Assembly (NCBI RefSeq): GCF_022869825.1
Contig: NZ_CP094971.1
Coordinates: 373,501-437,500, forward strand
Direction of reading: 5' to 3'
From: Clostridium sp. BJN0001
GTDB taxonomy: Bacteria; Bacillota; Clostridia; Clostridiales; Clostridiaceae
Length of the DNA stretch: 64,000 nucleotides
Shown here one piece after another: positions 7,728 through 16,480 of this stretch. Below the pieces are notes generated by a model. It was not told the DNA's origin. It made no database searches and saw only the letters and a list, made by a program, of their open reading frames with translations. Numbering within the stretch: the first letter of the stretch is position 1; every line of letters starts with the position of its first letter. A program made the translations under genes and the position numbers.

Positions 7728-8306
7728 TTATATTATATCACAAGATAGTGAGAAAAGTCTCCTAATTTTTTTAAATAATTGATTTTTTTTGTAAAAAGCC
7801 GCAGAATAAGGAATATTTTTATGAGAGGCATATTGTTTTAATGTATTATTCTCAAAAAAGAGGATATAGACCATTTCTCTTTCTTCCTTTGTAAGAGAGA
7901 AGATTATTTTATGAATCTTCTTAATAGAAAGTCTTTTTATAAAATCATTTTCTAAATCTATTTCAGAAGTGAGCATTGTTTCGATTGATGGAGTAAAGAG
8001 AATACCTGTATCATCATTTCTAAATTTTTTACTTACATTAAATCTTCCTATATTATATACTTGATTTCTTATCGCATTTGTTGCGTAAGATACAAATCTG
8101 TGTTTCTTTGGATCGTAAAGTTTTACGGCATGAAAGAGTGCGCTGTAACATTCGTTTTTAAGATCATCAAAATCATAGCCGTGGATATGCATTTTACTTA
8201 TTATACATATTATATTCTTTTCAAACTGCATCATAAGATCTATTTTTGCATCATTATCACCATTTTTTATTCTTTTTACAATTGATTCAATTTCATTATA
8301 ATTCAT
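7728..8306 (-). CDS. Small sigma-70-like RNA polymerase sigma factor
   Basis: A 192-residue protein started by the ATG at 8306 behind GGGGGATTAATATT; an upstream in-frame ATG at 8354 has no good ribosome-binding site. A region-2-like segment, GYDFDDLKNECYSALFHAVK then HRFVSYATNAIRNQVYN, covers about residues 43-85. A region-4-like helical segment, LTKEEREMVYILF to YKKNQLFKKIRRL, is near the C-terminus. No region 1 or 3 is seen. It most resembles small alternative sigma factors (UviA/TcdR/BotR or SigO type). It is last in a minus-strand group after DUF2922, DUF1659 and YvrJ. In Bacillus subtilis, yvrJ lies beside the sigO/rsoA genes, which supports the association. Its regulon is unknown. Confidence 0.7.
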   Translation of the reverse strand: MNYNEIESIVKRIKNGDNDAKIDLMMQFEKNIICIISKMHIHGYDFDDLKNECYSALFHAVKLYDPKKHRFVSYATNAIRNQVYNIGRFNVSKKFRNDDTGILFTPSIETMLTSEIDLENDFIKRLSIKKIHKIIFSLTKEEREMVYILFFENNTLKQYASHKNIPYSAAFYKKNQLFKKIRRLFSLSCDII

Positions 8307-8366
8307 AATATTAATCCCCCAATATATATTATTTTCATGATAATTTTTTACCATGATATGTAAAGT

Positions 8367-8395
8367 GGGCTGCCTGCTTTAAAAGAAAGCAGCCC
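8367..8395. other. Stem-loop between the DUF2922 and sigma-like genes
   Basis: GGGCTGC at 8367-8373 pairs with GCAGCCC at 8389-8395; an inner CTGCTTT/AAAGCAG pairing is the alternative. The T-rich side is on the plus strand, so it is not a good terminator for the minus-strand genes. It may attenuate expression of the sigma-like gene. Confidence 0.5.
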
Positions 8396-8473
8396 TTTAT
8401 TTTAAATGGAGTTAAAATATGAAAAAAAGATTTAAATGAATAAGGATAATGAAAAAAGAGTATTAAAAATTAA

Positions 8474-8692
8474 TTATTTTACGTTAAGTTCAGTTGTTTC
8501 TTTCTGAGTAACTGCGGCTGATGAAATTGAAACAAGTGATCCTTTAGATGAATTAAAAACATTTTTGTCTATAATAAGCTGCATTAAAGATTTTACTTTC
8601 TCTGAAGTAACATCTTCCTTTACATCTGTAACAGATATTGTTGTTTTAAGCCCCTGAGTAGTTAAAAAAGTCATTGTTAAAGTATAGTGCAT
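8474..8692 (-). CDS. DUF2922 family small protein
   Basis: 72 residues, ATG behind AAAGGGGGATATAAATT. The pattern MHYTLTMTFLTTQGLKTTIS, then a VTSEKVKSLMQLII helix and a GSLVSISSAAV strand, matches the DUF2922 family. These proteins are almost always encoded beside DUF1659 and YvrJ in Bacillus and Clostridium; the function is unknown. The gap to the DUF1659 gene upstream is 24 bp, so they are co-transcribed. Confidence 0.8.
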   Translation of the reverse strand: MHYTLTMTFLTTQGLKTTISVTDVKEDVTSEKVKSLMQLIIDKNVFNSSKGSLVSISSAAVTQKETTELNVK

Positions 8693-8716
8693 AATTTATA
8701 TCCCCCTTTTTAAAAA

Positions 8717-8950
8717 TTAAGCTCTTTGAATATTTGTTGTCTTGTTTATAAAGAAGTATCTAGTCTCCTTAGCTAAGACATCTTTAATTGCTTCTGCAAT
8801 TTCATAGATATCTTCTGATGCTGCATCATTTTTGATGTTCTTAAAAGTCTTCTTTGCATAAGAGATCTTACCTGTTTGACCAACCTCTTTTACAAACTCA
8901 ATTGATAAAGTAGTTTCATAAATACTTTCTTTTAATGATAAATCTGGCAT
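8717..8950 (-). CDS. DUF1659 family small protein
   Basis: 77 residues. The layout is an N-terminal beta segment (ETTLSIEFVKEVGQTGKI), KKTFKNIKNDAASEDIYEIA, and a helix ending AIKDVL. This matches DUF1659, the usual partner of DUF2922. The two proteins share the same strand-helix plan and could be distant paralogues. The start follows TTTTAGGGGGAAATTTTTT. A sigma-A-like promoter lies just upstream (8995-9022). The molecular role is unknown. Confidence 0.8.
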   Translation of the reverse strand: MPDLSLKESIYETTLSIEFVKEVGQTGKISYAKKTFKNIKNDAASEDIYEIAEAIKDVLAKETRYFFINKTTNIQRA

Positions 8951-8994
8951 AAAAAATTTCCCCCTAAAATTTTTTTGTAGCGCGTTACACTATT

Positions 8995-9022
8995 AATATA
9001 CGGCAATTTCCAAAAAATTCAA
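8995..9022 (-). promoter_or_regulatory. Candidate promoter of the DUF1659-DUF2922-sigma group
   Basis: On the minus strand, TTGAAT (9022-9017), a 16-bp spacer, then TATATT (9000-8995). It is downstream of the yvrJ stop, so yvrJ may be transcribed separately or read through. Confidence 0.45.
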
Positions 9023-9049
9023 GTAATTTTCTGAAAGTTACTAAAATAG

Positions 9050-9205
9050 CTATTTAGTAACACGTTCATTGACCAAAGTTGTAAGATTTGCGATTGATGT
9101 GTTTAATGATGAGAGCTGTTTTTCAAGCCTTATTAAGAGATATGTCGTTATTGCAGCAGGAAAACCAACATTCGCCATCATTGAAACAAACTCATTCATA
9201 TCCAT
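9050..9205 (-). CDS. yvrJ: YvrJ family small membrane protein
   Basis: A 51-residue protein, ATG at 9205 behind GGGGGTGACTTT. The sequence starts MDMNEFVSMMANVGFPAAIT and continues with a hydrophobic TYLLIRLEKQL segment and an amphipathic tail ending NERVTK. This is the standard YvrJ family pattern (short N-terminus, GFP, one membrane helix, polar tail). YvrJ, DUF1659 and DUF2922 typically occur together; the function is unknown. Confidence 0.8.
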   Translation of the reverse strand: MDMNEFVSMMANVGFPAAITTYLLIRLEKQLSSLNTSIANLTTLVNERVTK

Positions 9206-9394
9206 AAAGTCACCCCCGCTATTTATATATGGGATTTTATAAAAAAATTAAGTAATAAAATCAAAAAAATATATATGTGTTAGGAAAAAACGAGAAAACG
9301 TTAGAAAATAGAAGATAATTAGAGATATTTAAATTTAAAGGCTCTATTTAGAACTTGATAACGAATGCGTGAAAAGGTTAACATATAACCATAC

Positions 9395-9420
9395 ATTAAA
9401 TTACATAAATGTAATTTAAT
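9395..9420. promoter_or_regulatory. Perfect 12-bp-arm palindrome upstream of the XRE regulator; candidate operator
   Basis: ATTAAATTACAT at 9395-9406, AA, then ATGTAATTTAAT at 9409-9420. A shorter palindrome, GGTTAACATATAACC, is at about 9376-9390. Both lie in the intergenic region between the divergent yvrJ and XRE genes and end 36 bp before the regulator. No T-tract follows, so an operator is more likely than a terminator. Confidence 0.5.
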
Positions 9421-9455
9421 ACAATAACGAAACAATAAAATAAAAAGGTGATGGT

Positions 9456-9752
9456 GTGATGGACAAAGAAATGCTCAAAGAGATTTTAAAGAAAGATAAT
9501 GCGTGGGCAGAATATATAAAGATGATAAAAGAGAAGAGCTTTGGAGAGAAACTTAAAATTTTAAGAGAACATCATAATATGACTCAAAGTGAATATGCTA
9601 AATTAGTTGATGCAGGGCAGAAGACAATATCGAACTGGGAGAAAAATCTTTCTTTCCCTAGAAAATATTATAGAGATATATTATTAGAAATATATGATAA
9701 AACATACGAATATCTAGTGTGGAATGAGATAACTACAAAAGAAAAAGATTAA
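9456..9752 (+). CDS. XRE-type helix-turn-helix regulator
   Basis: 98 residues from GTG at 9456, or 97 from the ATG at 9459; AAAAAGGTGATGG serves either. A helix-turn-helix of the Cro/CI type covers about residues 28-75 (GEKLKILREHHNMTQSEYAKLVDAG, then TISNWEKN). A short N-terminal extension and C-terminal helix flank it. It is divergent from yvrJ and likely controls itself or that group through the palindromes between them (inference). The target is unknown. Confidence 0.8.
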   Translation: MMDKEMLKEILKKDNAWAEYIKMIKEKSFGEKLKILREHHNMTQSEYAKLVDAGQKTISNWEKNLSFPRKYYRDILLEIYDKTYEYLVWNEITTKEKD

Positions 9753-9917
9753 ATAATTAGAAAAATAAATAATTTTTTAAAAAAATTCTAAAAAAGGTAC
9801 CCAAAAGAAATTTTAGATGTTGTATATTATAGCGTCTTAGGAAAGACAAGCAAAGTATCTTAATTTTATCTATTATAGCAAAAAGTATACTAAATATGGA
9901 TAATAGAACTTTTTCTA

Positions 9918-9946
9918 TTTACTTATTTGGACAAGCATGCTATAAT
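9918..9946 (+). promoter_or_regulatory. Promoter of the major surface-protein gene
   Basis: TTTACT at 9918-9923, a 17-bp spacer and a consensus TATAAT at 9941-9946, 40 bp before the start codon and ahead of an AGGAGGGAAAG ribosome-binding site. Confidence 0.65.
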
Positions 9947-9985
9947 TTATAAGAATTTAGAATTATTAGGAGGGAAAGAAAGATT

Positions 9986-12301
9986 ATGTTAAAAAAAGCA
10001 AATAAAATCACAGCTTTATTAGTAGCTGCTGCCGCTGTTGTTTCAGTAGCACCTGCAACTGCAGTAAACGCTGCTACAAAATTAGGAACTAAAGATGGAT
10101 ATGTTGATAATGCAGTAGCATTCAACGGAAAGTATATCTATGATGGATATAAGACAGATAAAGACGGAGACGAAGAAGACAGAGCCGTATATTACAACAA
10201 CGGAGAAAAAGAATCAGAAGTTGATGCATATGACGATGAAGATTATGACTTCACAAACGGAACTTATGGAGATAAATATGGTATCGCTAAAGATGGTAAT
10301 GATGAATATTTAGTTGATTTATCATCAGGAAAAGTTACAGATGATACTGTAGAAGATAAGAAAGACGATACAGCTCATGCTTTAGAAAAAGCTATTAAAA
10401 ACACTGATAAATTTGATGGAGCAGAAGTTGATGCTGATGAATTAAAAGACGTTCCTTCATATGGTTCATTCCAAGCTCCATACTATTATGTACAAAAAGA
10501 TGGAAAGTACATCTTAACTGATGAAGATGGAAAATATGTAACAGCTGATAAGACAGCTAACCTTTACTACTATAGCACTAAGAGAGATAAAGTAGTAAAA
10601 ATTGAAGAATTCAATAATGATGAAGACGATGATGATAAGATTGATGACAATAGTAAGTTAGGTGCTGCATTAAAAGACTTAACTCCAATTGCTCAAGATG
10701 ATGATTATGTATATGCTATAGCTAATGTTGAAATTACTGATGAAGGTGCAGACCATGATTCAGCAAACGCAAAAGTAACAATTGATTTTGACAATGCTAC
10801 AGTTGCTGATGATAAAGCTGCTAAATATACAATCGATTATACTACATCAGATGCAGCTGAAGGTTCTGAAGTAACTTATGATGGAAAGACTTATAAGGCT
10901 GGAACTGATAGCATAGTTACATTATATAATGCATTAAAAGACATGGATGGTTATGATGTAACAATTAAAGGAGACAACAAGATTGTTGCTGTAGCTAAGA
11001 AGACTGGAGAAGCTACTCAGTTAGTTAGTGGAAAAGGAGTTAGTTTCATACCTGGAACTAAGAGTGTTGCAACAGATAAATTTGTAGTTCATGGACAAAA
11101 ATTTGTAAATGGTACTGACTATACAGATGTAGCTTCATTAAAGAATGCTGTTGCTTCTTATTTCATAAAGAATCCTATAGCTGGTTATACATTTGATGTT
11201 AGTGATTATTCATTCACAAAGACTGCAGTTGGAGACTTAACTGATGAAGAAAAAGCTGATTGGGCTACTTCAAATGTAGATATAGCTGATGGAGAAACTG
11301 CTGGAGCTGGAAAGACTGTAACAGTTAACTACTTACAGAAGATTTCTAAGGCTCAGGGAGACAAAGATGATAAAGCATATCTTCCAAAGAGCGTTGAATC
11401 TTACTTAATGGACACTAAGAAACTTTATGATAACGGAGACGTTAACGATGCATCTAACTGGTTAACTAGTGATAGCGAATATCCAGATATCGTAAATATA
11501 CAGGTTGATGGAAATTCATTATATGTTTATAGAGCTAAATCTGACAAAGTTAAGGTTCTTAAGATTGACTTAAAGAGCATTAAAGAAAATCCAGCAGATA
11601 AATCTGTATATGGAGAAAAGAAATTAGACGGATACGTTGTAAAGAAAGACGGAGATACTGATCAAGATGCAGATACTTTTGATGTAGATTCAAACGGAGT
11701 TCTTTGGATATTACATGATGGTAATGTAATCAAGTTCAGCAAGAAGGACAAGACTACAGAATACAGAGTAGATTCAGGAATGAACAAATTAGATGTTTAT
11801 GATGATGACAACTTAATCGCTTATACTGACGATGAAGATGCTAAAATCTACACAACTGTAACTGAAGGAAAGAAAGAAACTGTAGACGCTGGAAAAGAAA
11901 TTGAACCAGCTAAACCAGTTGTAGTTGAAAACAAATGGGAACAACAAGCTGATGGAACTTGGAAGTACTTAGAAAACGGAACAGCTGTAGCTGGCTGGAA
12001 GTTTATCGGAAACGCTTGGTACTACATGGATCCTGCAACTACAGTAATGGTTAATGGATGGAAGAGCATCAATGGAACTTGGTACTACTTCAATGCAAGT
12101 GGTGCAATGGCAACTGGATGGCAGTTAATAGGTGGAAGCTGGTACTACATGGATCCAGTAAACTATAGCGGTGCTATGAAGACTGGTTGGTTCGTTGATA
12201 CAACAGGTACTTGGTACTATGCTGATGGAAATGGCTGCATGTTATCAAACACAACTGTTGGTGGATATAAATTAGGAGCTTCAGGAGCTTGGGTTAGATA
12301 A
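9986..12301 (+). CDS. Secreted acidic surface protein with C-terminal cell-wall-binding repeats
   Basis: 771 residues. The signal peptide covers about 1-30 (AVVSVAPATAVNAA). The body of about 610 residues is very acidic (many Asp/Glu runs) and not assigned to a known domain. The last 125 residues hold about five aromatic repeats of the GWKFIGNAWYYMD type (CW_1/choline-binding family), which anchor proteins non-covalently to wall polymers. The gene has a consensus promoter, a strong ribosome-binding site, its own terminator and restricted codon use (TTA Leu, GGA Gly, AAC/TAC/GAC enriched relative to neighbours). These signs point to high expression, so this may be an abundant envelope-coat protein (inference). 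Confidence 0.8.
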   Translation: MLKKANKITALLVAAAAVVSVAPATAVNAATKLGTKDGYVDNAVAFNGKYIYDGYKTDKDGDEEDRAVYYNNGEKESEVDAYDDEDYDFTNGTYGDKYGIAKDGNDEYLVDLSSGKVTDDTVEDKKDDTAHALEKAIKNTDKFDGAEVDADELKDVPSYGSFQAPYYYVQKDGKYILTDEDGKYVTADKTANLYYYSTKRDKVVKIEEFNNDEDDDDKIDDNSKLGAALKDLTPIAQDDDYVYAIANVEITDEGADHDSANAKVTIDFDNATVADDKAAKYTIDYTTSDAAEGSEVTYDGKTYKAGTDSIVTLYNALKDMDGYDVTIKGDNKIVAVAKKTGEATQLVSGKGVSFIPGTKSVATDKFVVHGQKFVNGTDYTDVASLKNAVASYFIKNPIAGYTFDVSDYSFTKTAVGDLTDEEKADWATSNVDIADGETAGAGKTVTVNYLQKISKAQGDKDDKAYLPKSVESYLMDTKKLYDNGDVNDASNWLTSDSEYPDIVNIQVDGNSLYVYRAKSDKVKVLKIDLKSIKENPADKSVYGEKKLDGYVVKKDGDTDQDADTFDVDSNGVLWILHDGNVIKFSKKDKTTEYRVDSGMNKLDVYDDDNLIAYTDDEDAKIYTTVTEGKKETVDAGKEIEPAKPVVVENKWEQQADGTWKYLENGTAVAGWKFIGNAWYYMDPATTVMVNGWKSINGTWYYFNASGAMATGWQLIGGSWYYMDPVNYSGAMKTGWFVDTTGTWYYADGNGCMLSNTTVGGYKLGASGAWVR

Positions 12302-12321
12302 TCCATAACACTCTTGGGATT

Positions 12322-12353
12322 AAGGGATGGGGGTTTTTCCTCATCCTTTTTTT
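12322..12353 (+). terminator. Terminator after the major surface-protein gene
   Basis: A GGGATGGGGG/CCTCATCC-type stem with a T-rich loop and a run of seven T, about 20 bp after the stop. Confidence 0.7.
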
Positions 12354-12392
12354 ATAATATACTCAATTTAAAATATTTAAGGGGGAAGGAAT

Positions 12393-14078
12393 ATGAATAA
12401 GAGGATTAGAAATATTATAGCAATGACACTTACAATAGCTGCTGTTACTGCATTTGGACCAGTAGATTCAGCAAAAAATGTTTTAGGATCTTTTGGACCT
12501 AAAACTGTTTATGCTGATACTGTTTCAGATGTTACAGAGGTTTCTATTGAAACTTCATCTGGAGACAGCATGGATCTTTATACAGATGATGATTATGATG
12601 ATGATGATGAATTTGATGGTAAGAATCCTACAGAGGGAAAAACATACTATGCTAAAACTTCAAAATCAGCAGTAAGAGTAAATATAGATGGAGCAGATGA
12701 AGACTGTGTAAGAATCTATAATGGAAGTGATGATTATGAAGAAGGAGATAAGATTTCAATCTCTGGAACAGATACTTTAAAAGTTAGAGTATATGATGAG
12801 GATTATGATGATTTAGATTCATCAGAAAGAAAAGATTCAGATAATTATGAGGAGTTTGAAATAAGGGTAAAATCAACTGCAGATAATGACGATGATGATG
12901 ACGATGATGATGACGATGATGATGTATATTTATCAAGCATATCAGTAGATGGGTATTATGTTGACAATTTTGATGAAGACAAAAAATCATATAATTATAA
13001 AGTATCTGAAGACACAGATTCAATACTTGTAAAAGCAAGACCTAGCGATGAAGATGATGATACCGTTGAAATAAATGGTGAAGATGTTGATGAAGAGGAT
13101 AAATGGAAGACTGATGTAGATCTTGAAAAAGGTAAGAATACAATAAAGATCGTTGTAGAAGACGATGATGATAATAAGAGAACTTATTATTTATATGTAT
13201 ATAGAGGAACATCAGATGAAGTAACTTCAACAGATGATACTGATAACGGAGTAAAAGAATCAAACGGTGGAATAGATAATTCTCAACATGAAGTTTATCT
13301 TGATTCATTAAATCTTGATGATGGAGATACTAAACTTACATTTAAGAAAAATATATCTGTATATAATGTAAAAGTAGATGAAAGTCAGGATGATATAGAT
13401 ATTTATGCACATCCAGAATATCGTGATTATACTGTAAAAGTAGATGATGAAGTTCTTGATGATGAAGGAGATGATAAATATGAATACACATATGAAGATC
13501 TCCATGATGGAATAAATACTATAAAGATAAAAGTATATCCTAATGATGATGAAGATGATGATGAATGCAGAGAATATACACTAAATGTATATAGAGATAA
13601 GAATATACCATCAAATTCTACTGCAGGAAATATTCAAAATACAACTTCACAGACAGGTGCACCATCAGCAGACGATGCTATTTTACAGTATAAAAATCAA
13701 TGGACTAGAATTGGTGGCAGAGTTTGGGCTTACTATGATGAAAATGGAAACCTAGTTAAAAATCAGATTAAATATATAAATGGATCTTATTATATATTTG
13801 ATCAAAATGGATATATGTTTGAAAACACATGGGTATTGTTTAATGGAACATATTATTATGCCCAAGTTGGCGGAGCTTTAAAGACAGGCTGGCTTCAGTA
13901 TGGTGCAAACTGGTATTATTTAGATCCAAGTAATGCAGCAATGAGAACAGGCTGGATGAGAGATTCAAACGGAGTCTATTATTATCTATATTCTGATGGA
14001 AGCATGGCAGCTAACTGTATAATTGATGGAAAATTTCAGTTAAATGCAAGTGGAGCATACGTAAAATATATTGGATAA
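12393..14078 (+). CDS. Secreted protein: poly-Asp linker, cadherin-like domains, cell-wall-binding repeats
   Basis: 561 residues, ATG after AAGGGGGAAGGAAT. The signal peptide ends near residue 42 (KTVYAD). An acidic N-terminal domain follows, then a run of about 13 Asp (about 165-180). Two cadherin-like beta-sandwich domains (PF12733 type) lie at about 180-270 (LSSISVDGYYVDNFDEDKKS to TYYLYVYRG) and 298-400 (LDSLNLDDGD to REYTLNVYR). About six GW-x-YY repeats fill 435-555. The N-terminus MNKRIRNIIAMTLT closely matches the gene at 54506-56143, so the two are paralogues 40 kb apart. The Asp runs suggest Ca2+ binding (inference). Confidence 0.82.
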   Translation: MNKRIRNIIAMTLTIAAVTAFGPVDSAKNVLGSFGPKTVYADTVSDVTEVSIETSSGDSMDLYTDDDYDDDDEFDGKNPTEGKTYYAKTSKSAVRVNIDGADEDCVRIYNGSDDYEEGDKISISGTDTLKVRVYDEDYDDLDSSERKDSDNYEEFEIRVKSTADNDDDDDDDDDDDDVYLSSISVDGYYVDNFDEDKKSYNYKVSEDTDSILVKARPSDEDDDTVEINGEDVDEEDKWKTDVDLEKGKNTIKIVVEDDDDNKRTYYLYVYRGTSDEVTSTDDTDNGVKESNGGIDNSQHEVYLDSLNLDDGDTKLTFKKNISVYNVKVDESQDDIDIYAHPEYRDYTVKVDDEVLDDEGDDKYEYTYEDLHDGINTIKIKVYPNDDEDDDECREYTLNVYRDKNIPSNSTAGNIQNTTSQTGAPSADDAILQYKNQWTRIGGRVWAYYDENGNLVKNQIKYINGSYYIFDQNGYMFENTWVLFNGTYYYAQVGGALKTGWLQYGANWYYLDPSNAAMRTGWMRDSNGVYYYLYSDGSMAANCIIDGKFQLNASGAYVKYIG

Positions 14079-14089
14079 TATTAGTGTTG

Positions 14090-14133
14090 AAAAAGGCTGA
14101 TACCATTTCTGTTTGGTATCAGCCTTTTCTTTT
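14090..14133. terminator. Bidirectional terminator between convergent genes
   Basis: AAAAGGCTGATACCA pairs perfectly with TGGTATCAGCCTTTT and has T-runs on both sides. It lies between the plus-strand surface-protein gene and the minus-strand ligase gene. Confidence 0.85.
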
Positions 14134-14192
14134 AATGAGAATGTAAATTAGTTTGTGTAAACAAATATTTCTACATTCTCTTTTTTTTATGT

Positions 14193-16049
14193 TTATTGTC
14201 TAATTTGTTTTCTTATAACGTAGTTTATTGCTATTCCAGTTCCAAGTAGTACATAAAATATTGGTGCAACTGAAACTACTGAGTCATTAAATATTCCTGT
14301 AAATAGATATCCTACTATTCCAAGGAATGTTCCTATTCCATAAAGGGATTCTCTTGAATATTTTTCTTTAAAAGCATAGAGCTTAAAACTGTCTATTATA
14401 TAAGTAAGCATAATAATTAAAAATGCAATTAATGCGATTACTCCACTATCTAGTGCTGTTTTTAAATAAAGGTTATGAGGCTTATCTACCATCATATTAG
14501 TTGTATTATAAGCTGCAAGCTTTCCTATAAGGTCATCTTGAGGGAACCTGTATATAAATGTATCAGCTCCTGAACCAAGCAAAATATTTTCCTTTAATAA
14601 AGGAAGAGATCTTGACCAAATGTATCCTCTTGCAGAACCTATTGTTTCTTTTCCTTTAAATCCTATATAAGGAGGATCTTTAAGCTCCATTTCAGTAAAT
14701 GATGCCATATCAAAAAGTTTAAGAGTATCATCATCTTCATGTTTGAAATAGAAAGAATTTTGATTGTTATATAAAAGAACCAATCCTTGTGTCTCTTTAT
14801 CTCCGTTTGTTAATGCACCATATTTAAATGAAATACTTTTAAATCGTTCATCTGTTGTTGAAATTACTCCATTTTTAGAATTAAAAATATATTCTACAGT
14901 TTTATCATTAGAATCTGTAAATGTACATTTTCCATCATTAAAAGCCATCTTTAAAATATCATTTTGAAGTGTTACTTCTATACCTGAATCTGTACTTTTA
15001 ATATCTTTTATAGGCACTGTGTCTTTATAAGTTTTGTCTGAAGTTTTAAATAGCGATATAAAATCTGAACCCATCTGAGGTATTCTACTAAATATTTTTC
15101 CTTTAGATATAAAGTTAAGTCCTACAAGTAAAACTGCAATAACAGCAATAAATATTAAAAGACCTTTCCACTTTTTCTTTATCTGTTTAAAGAAAACTAT
15201 TACTGCAAAAAGAATTGACATAAATACTCCGATAAGTCCACCTCTTGAACTACTACCTAATAATATAAGAGGACATAATATAACTGCAAATAAAAGAGCG
15301 AATTTATATCCTGCTTTATAGCCTTCTTTAAGTTCATATATAAATGCAAATATAAGAACTGGAATAATAAGTGCAATAAGACTTCCTATGTAGTTGTAAT
15401 TTGAAGTCGTACCATATAGCTTTCCAGATTCAAATAGAAGATTCATTTTCATGTTTGGATTATAATCTTTAAGTGGTATAGTTAAAAGAATTCCTAATTT
15501 TGTTTTTATTAAATCTTCTCCAAGATATTGGAATAATCCTAAAAATGAATCTATAAAAACAATTATAATAAGCGGAACAGTAATATATTTAAAATCATCT
15601 GTCTTTTTAAAAGCATATATAGAGTAAATAAGAAGTATAAAATAACAGCATATTGTAATAAATCCTTCAGATCTATTGTAGAATCCAAAAAATGCTTCAC
15701 CTTTATATGATGAAAATATAGCTGAAAGAAGAGTTAATAATAAAAATACAAATGATGATATTAATATTATATTTACTATCTTATCTTTCTTTGAGAATAT
15801 TTTCTTGAAAAATACTGCAATAAGTAAAAGTAGTATTACAGAAAATATTAATAAAAATAAAGCTTTCTTTTGCGAAAATAAATCTGTTTTCGTAGCTACA
15901 CCGTTAAGTTTTTCAGCAGCAGGTGTGAGTTTTATAGTCGTTTGTCTTACTATAAGTGGAACTATTGTAATAATAAATGCGATAGGAAAGAAAAAATCAA
16001 TAGATTTATCTTTACATAATTTTTTAAGCTTGTCCAAGTTTATACACAT
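14193..16049 (-). CDS. O-antigen ligase / polymerase family membrane protein (Wzy_C)
   Basis: About 618 residues from the ATG at 16049; a TTG at 16037 behind TTAGGA is an equally good start. The frame continues upstream to 16148, but that stretch overlaps repeat copy E and lacks a ribosome-binding site. Roughly a dozen membrane segments are seen. A Wzy_C-type core, GSSSRGGLIGVFMSILFAVI, is near the middle, followed by a large extracytoplasmic loop of about 180 residues. A later conserved GSGADTFIYRFPQDD and KPHNLYLKTALDSGV carry the essential-looking Arg and His. The family joins or polymerises lipid-linked glycans at the outer membrane face. It probably acts with the downstream glycosyl-1-phosphate transferase locus on a wall glycan or glycoprotein (inference). 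Confidence 0.8.
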   Translation of the reverse strand: MCINLDKLKKLCKDKSIDFFFPIAFIITIVPLIVRQTTIKLTPAAEKLNGVATKTDLFSQKKALFLLIFSVILLLLIAVFFKKIFSKKDKIVNIILISSFVFLLLTLLSAIFSSYKGEAFFGFYNRSEGFITICCYFILLIYSIYAFKKTDDFKYITVPLIIIVFIDSFLGLFQYLGEDLIKTKLGILLTIPLKDYNPNMKMNLLFESGKLYGTTSNYNYIGSLIALIIPVLIFAFIYELKEGYKAGYKFALLFAVILCPLILLGSSSRGGLIGVFMSILFAVIVFFKQIKKKWKGLLIFIAVIAVLLVGLNFISKGKIFSRIPQMGSDFISLFKTSDKTYKDTVPIKDIKSTDSGIEVTLQNDILKMAFNDGKCTFTDSNDKTVEYIFNSKNGVISTTDERFKSISFKYGALTNGDKETQGLVLLYNNQNSFYFKHEDDDTLKLFDMASFTEMELKDPPYIGFKGKETIGSARGYIWSRSLPLLKENILLGSGADTFIYRFPQDDLIGKLAAYNTTNMMVDKPHNLYLKTALDSGVIALIAFLIIMLTYIIDSFKLYAFKEKYSRESLYGIGTFLGIVGYLFTGIFNDSVVSVAPIFYVLLGTGIAINYVIRKQIRQ

Positions 16050-16123
16050 CCTAACTAAAAATTTTTGCAAATTAACCTTACAAATATCTAATATTATAAC
16101 ATAATGAATGAGAATACTAAAGA

Positions 16124-16480
16124 GAATTGACAAATGGGAATTACTCAATTAAGAATTGATAATTTTGGTGGAAATCCAGTCAAATGGACAATTGACAATG
16201 GACAATTTAGGTGGAAATCCAGTCCAATGGACAATTGACAATGGACAATTTAGGTGGAAATTCTTTCAGAATTTCATTTTATGGTATTTTGAGATTTTCT
16301 CAAAATACTAAAGCTTTCGCCTGAAGCGAAAGCTAAATAAATTCTATGTTTCTGCGATTTGAGCAGAAACAACCATAATTATCAATTATCAATTAGTTCA
16401 TTATCAATTTCAAGTTTCTGCGTAGCCAGAAACCTCCAAATTTGTCATTTATCATTTGTCATTTTTCCTTTAACAATTGT
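16124..16480 (-). repeat. Heptad-hairpin repeat, copy E (reverse orientation)
   Basis: Read on the plus strand: three GACAATT/GACAATG heptad arms separated by GGTGGAAATCC blocks, stem IV (GAAATTCT TTC AGAATTTC), stem III (GTATTTTGAG ATTTT CTCAAAATAC), stem II, and stem I (GTTTCTGC GATTTGA GCAGAAAC). A further stem-I-like hairpin and inverted heptads run into the end of the next gene. It is co-directional with that minus-strand gene. Confidence 0.85.

Noticed and set aside
7728..9752. Prophage remnant
   Set aside because: A sigma-like and an XRE gene are present, but no structural, lysis, integrase or packaging genes.
9753..9985. c-di-GMP riboswitch upstream of the surface-protein gene
   Set aside because: The conserved GEMM core is not seen; only a promoter and short leader are supported.
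12784..13505. Minus-strand ORFs rich in His and Leu
   Set aside because: Shadows of the Asp-rich GAT/GAC codons of the plus-strand surface-protein gene.
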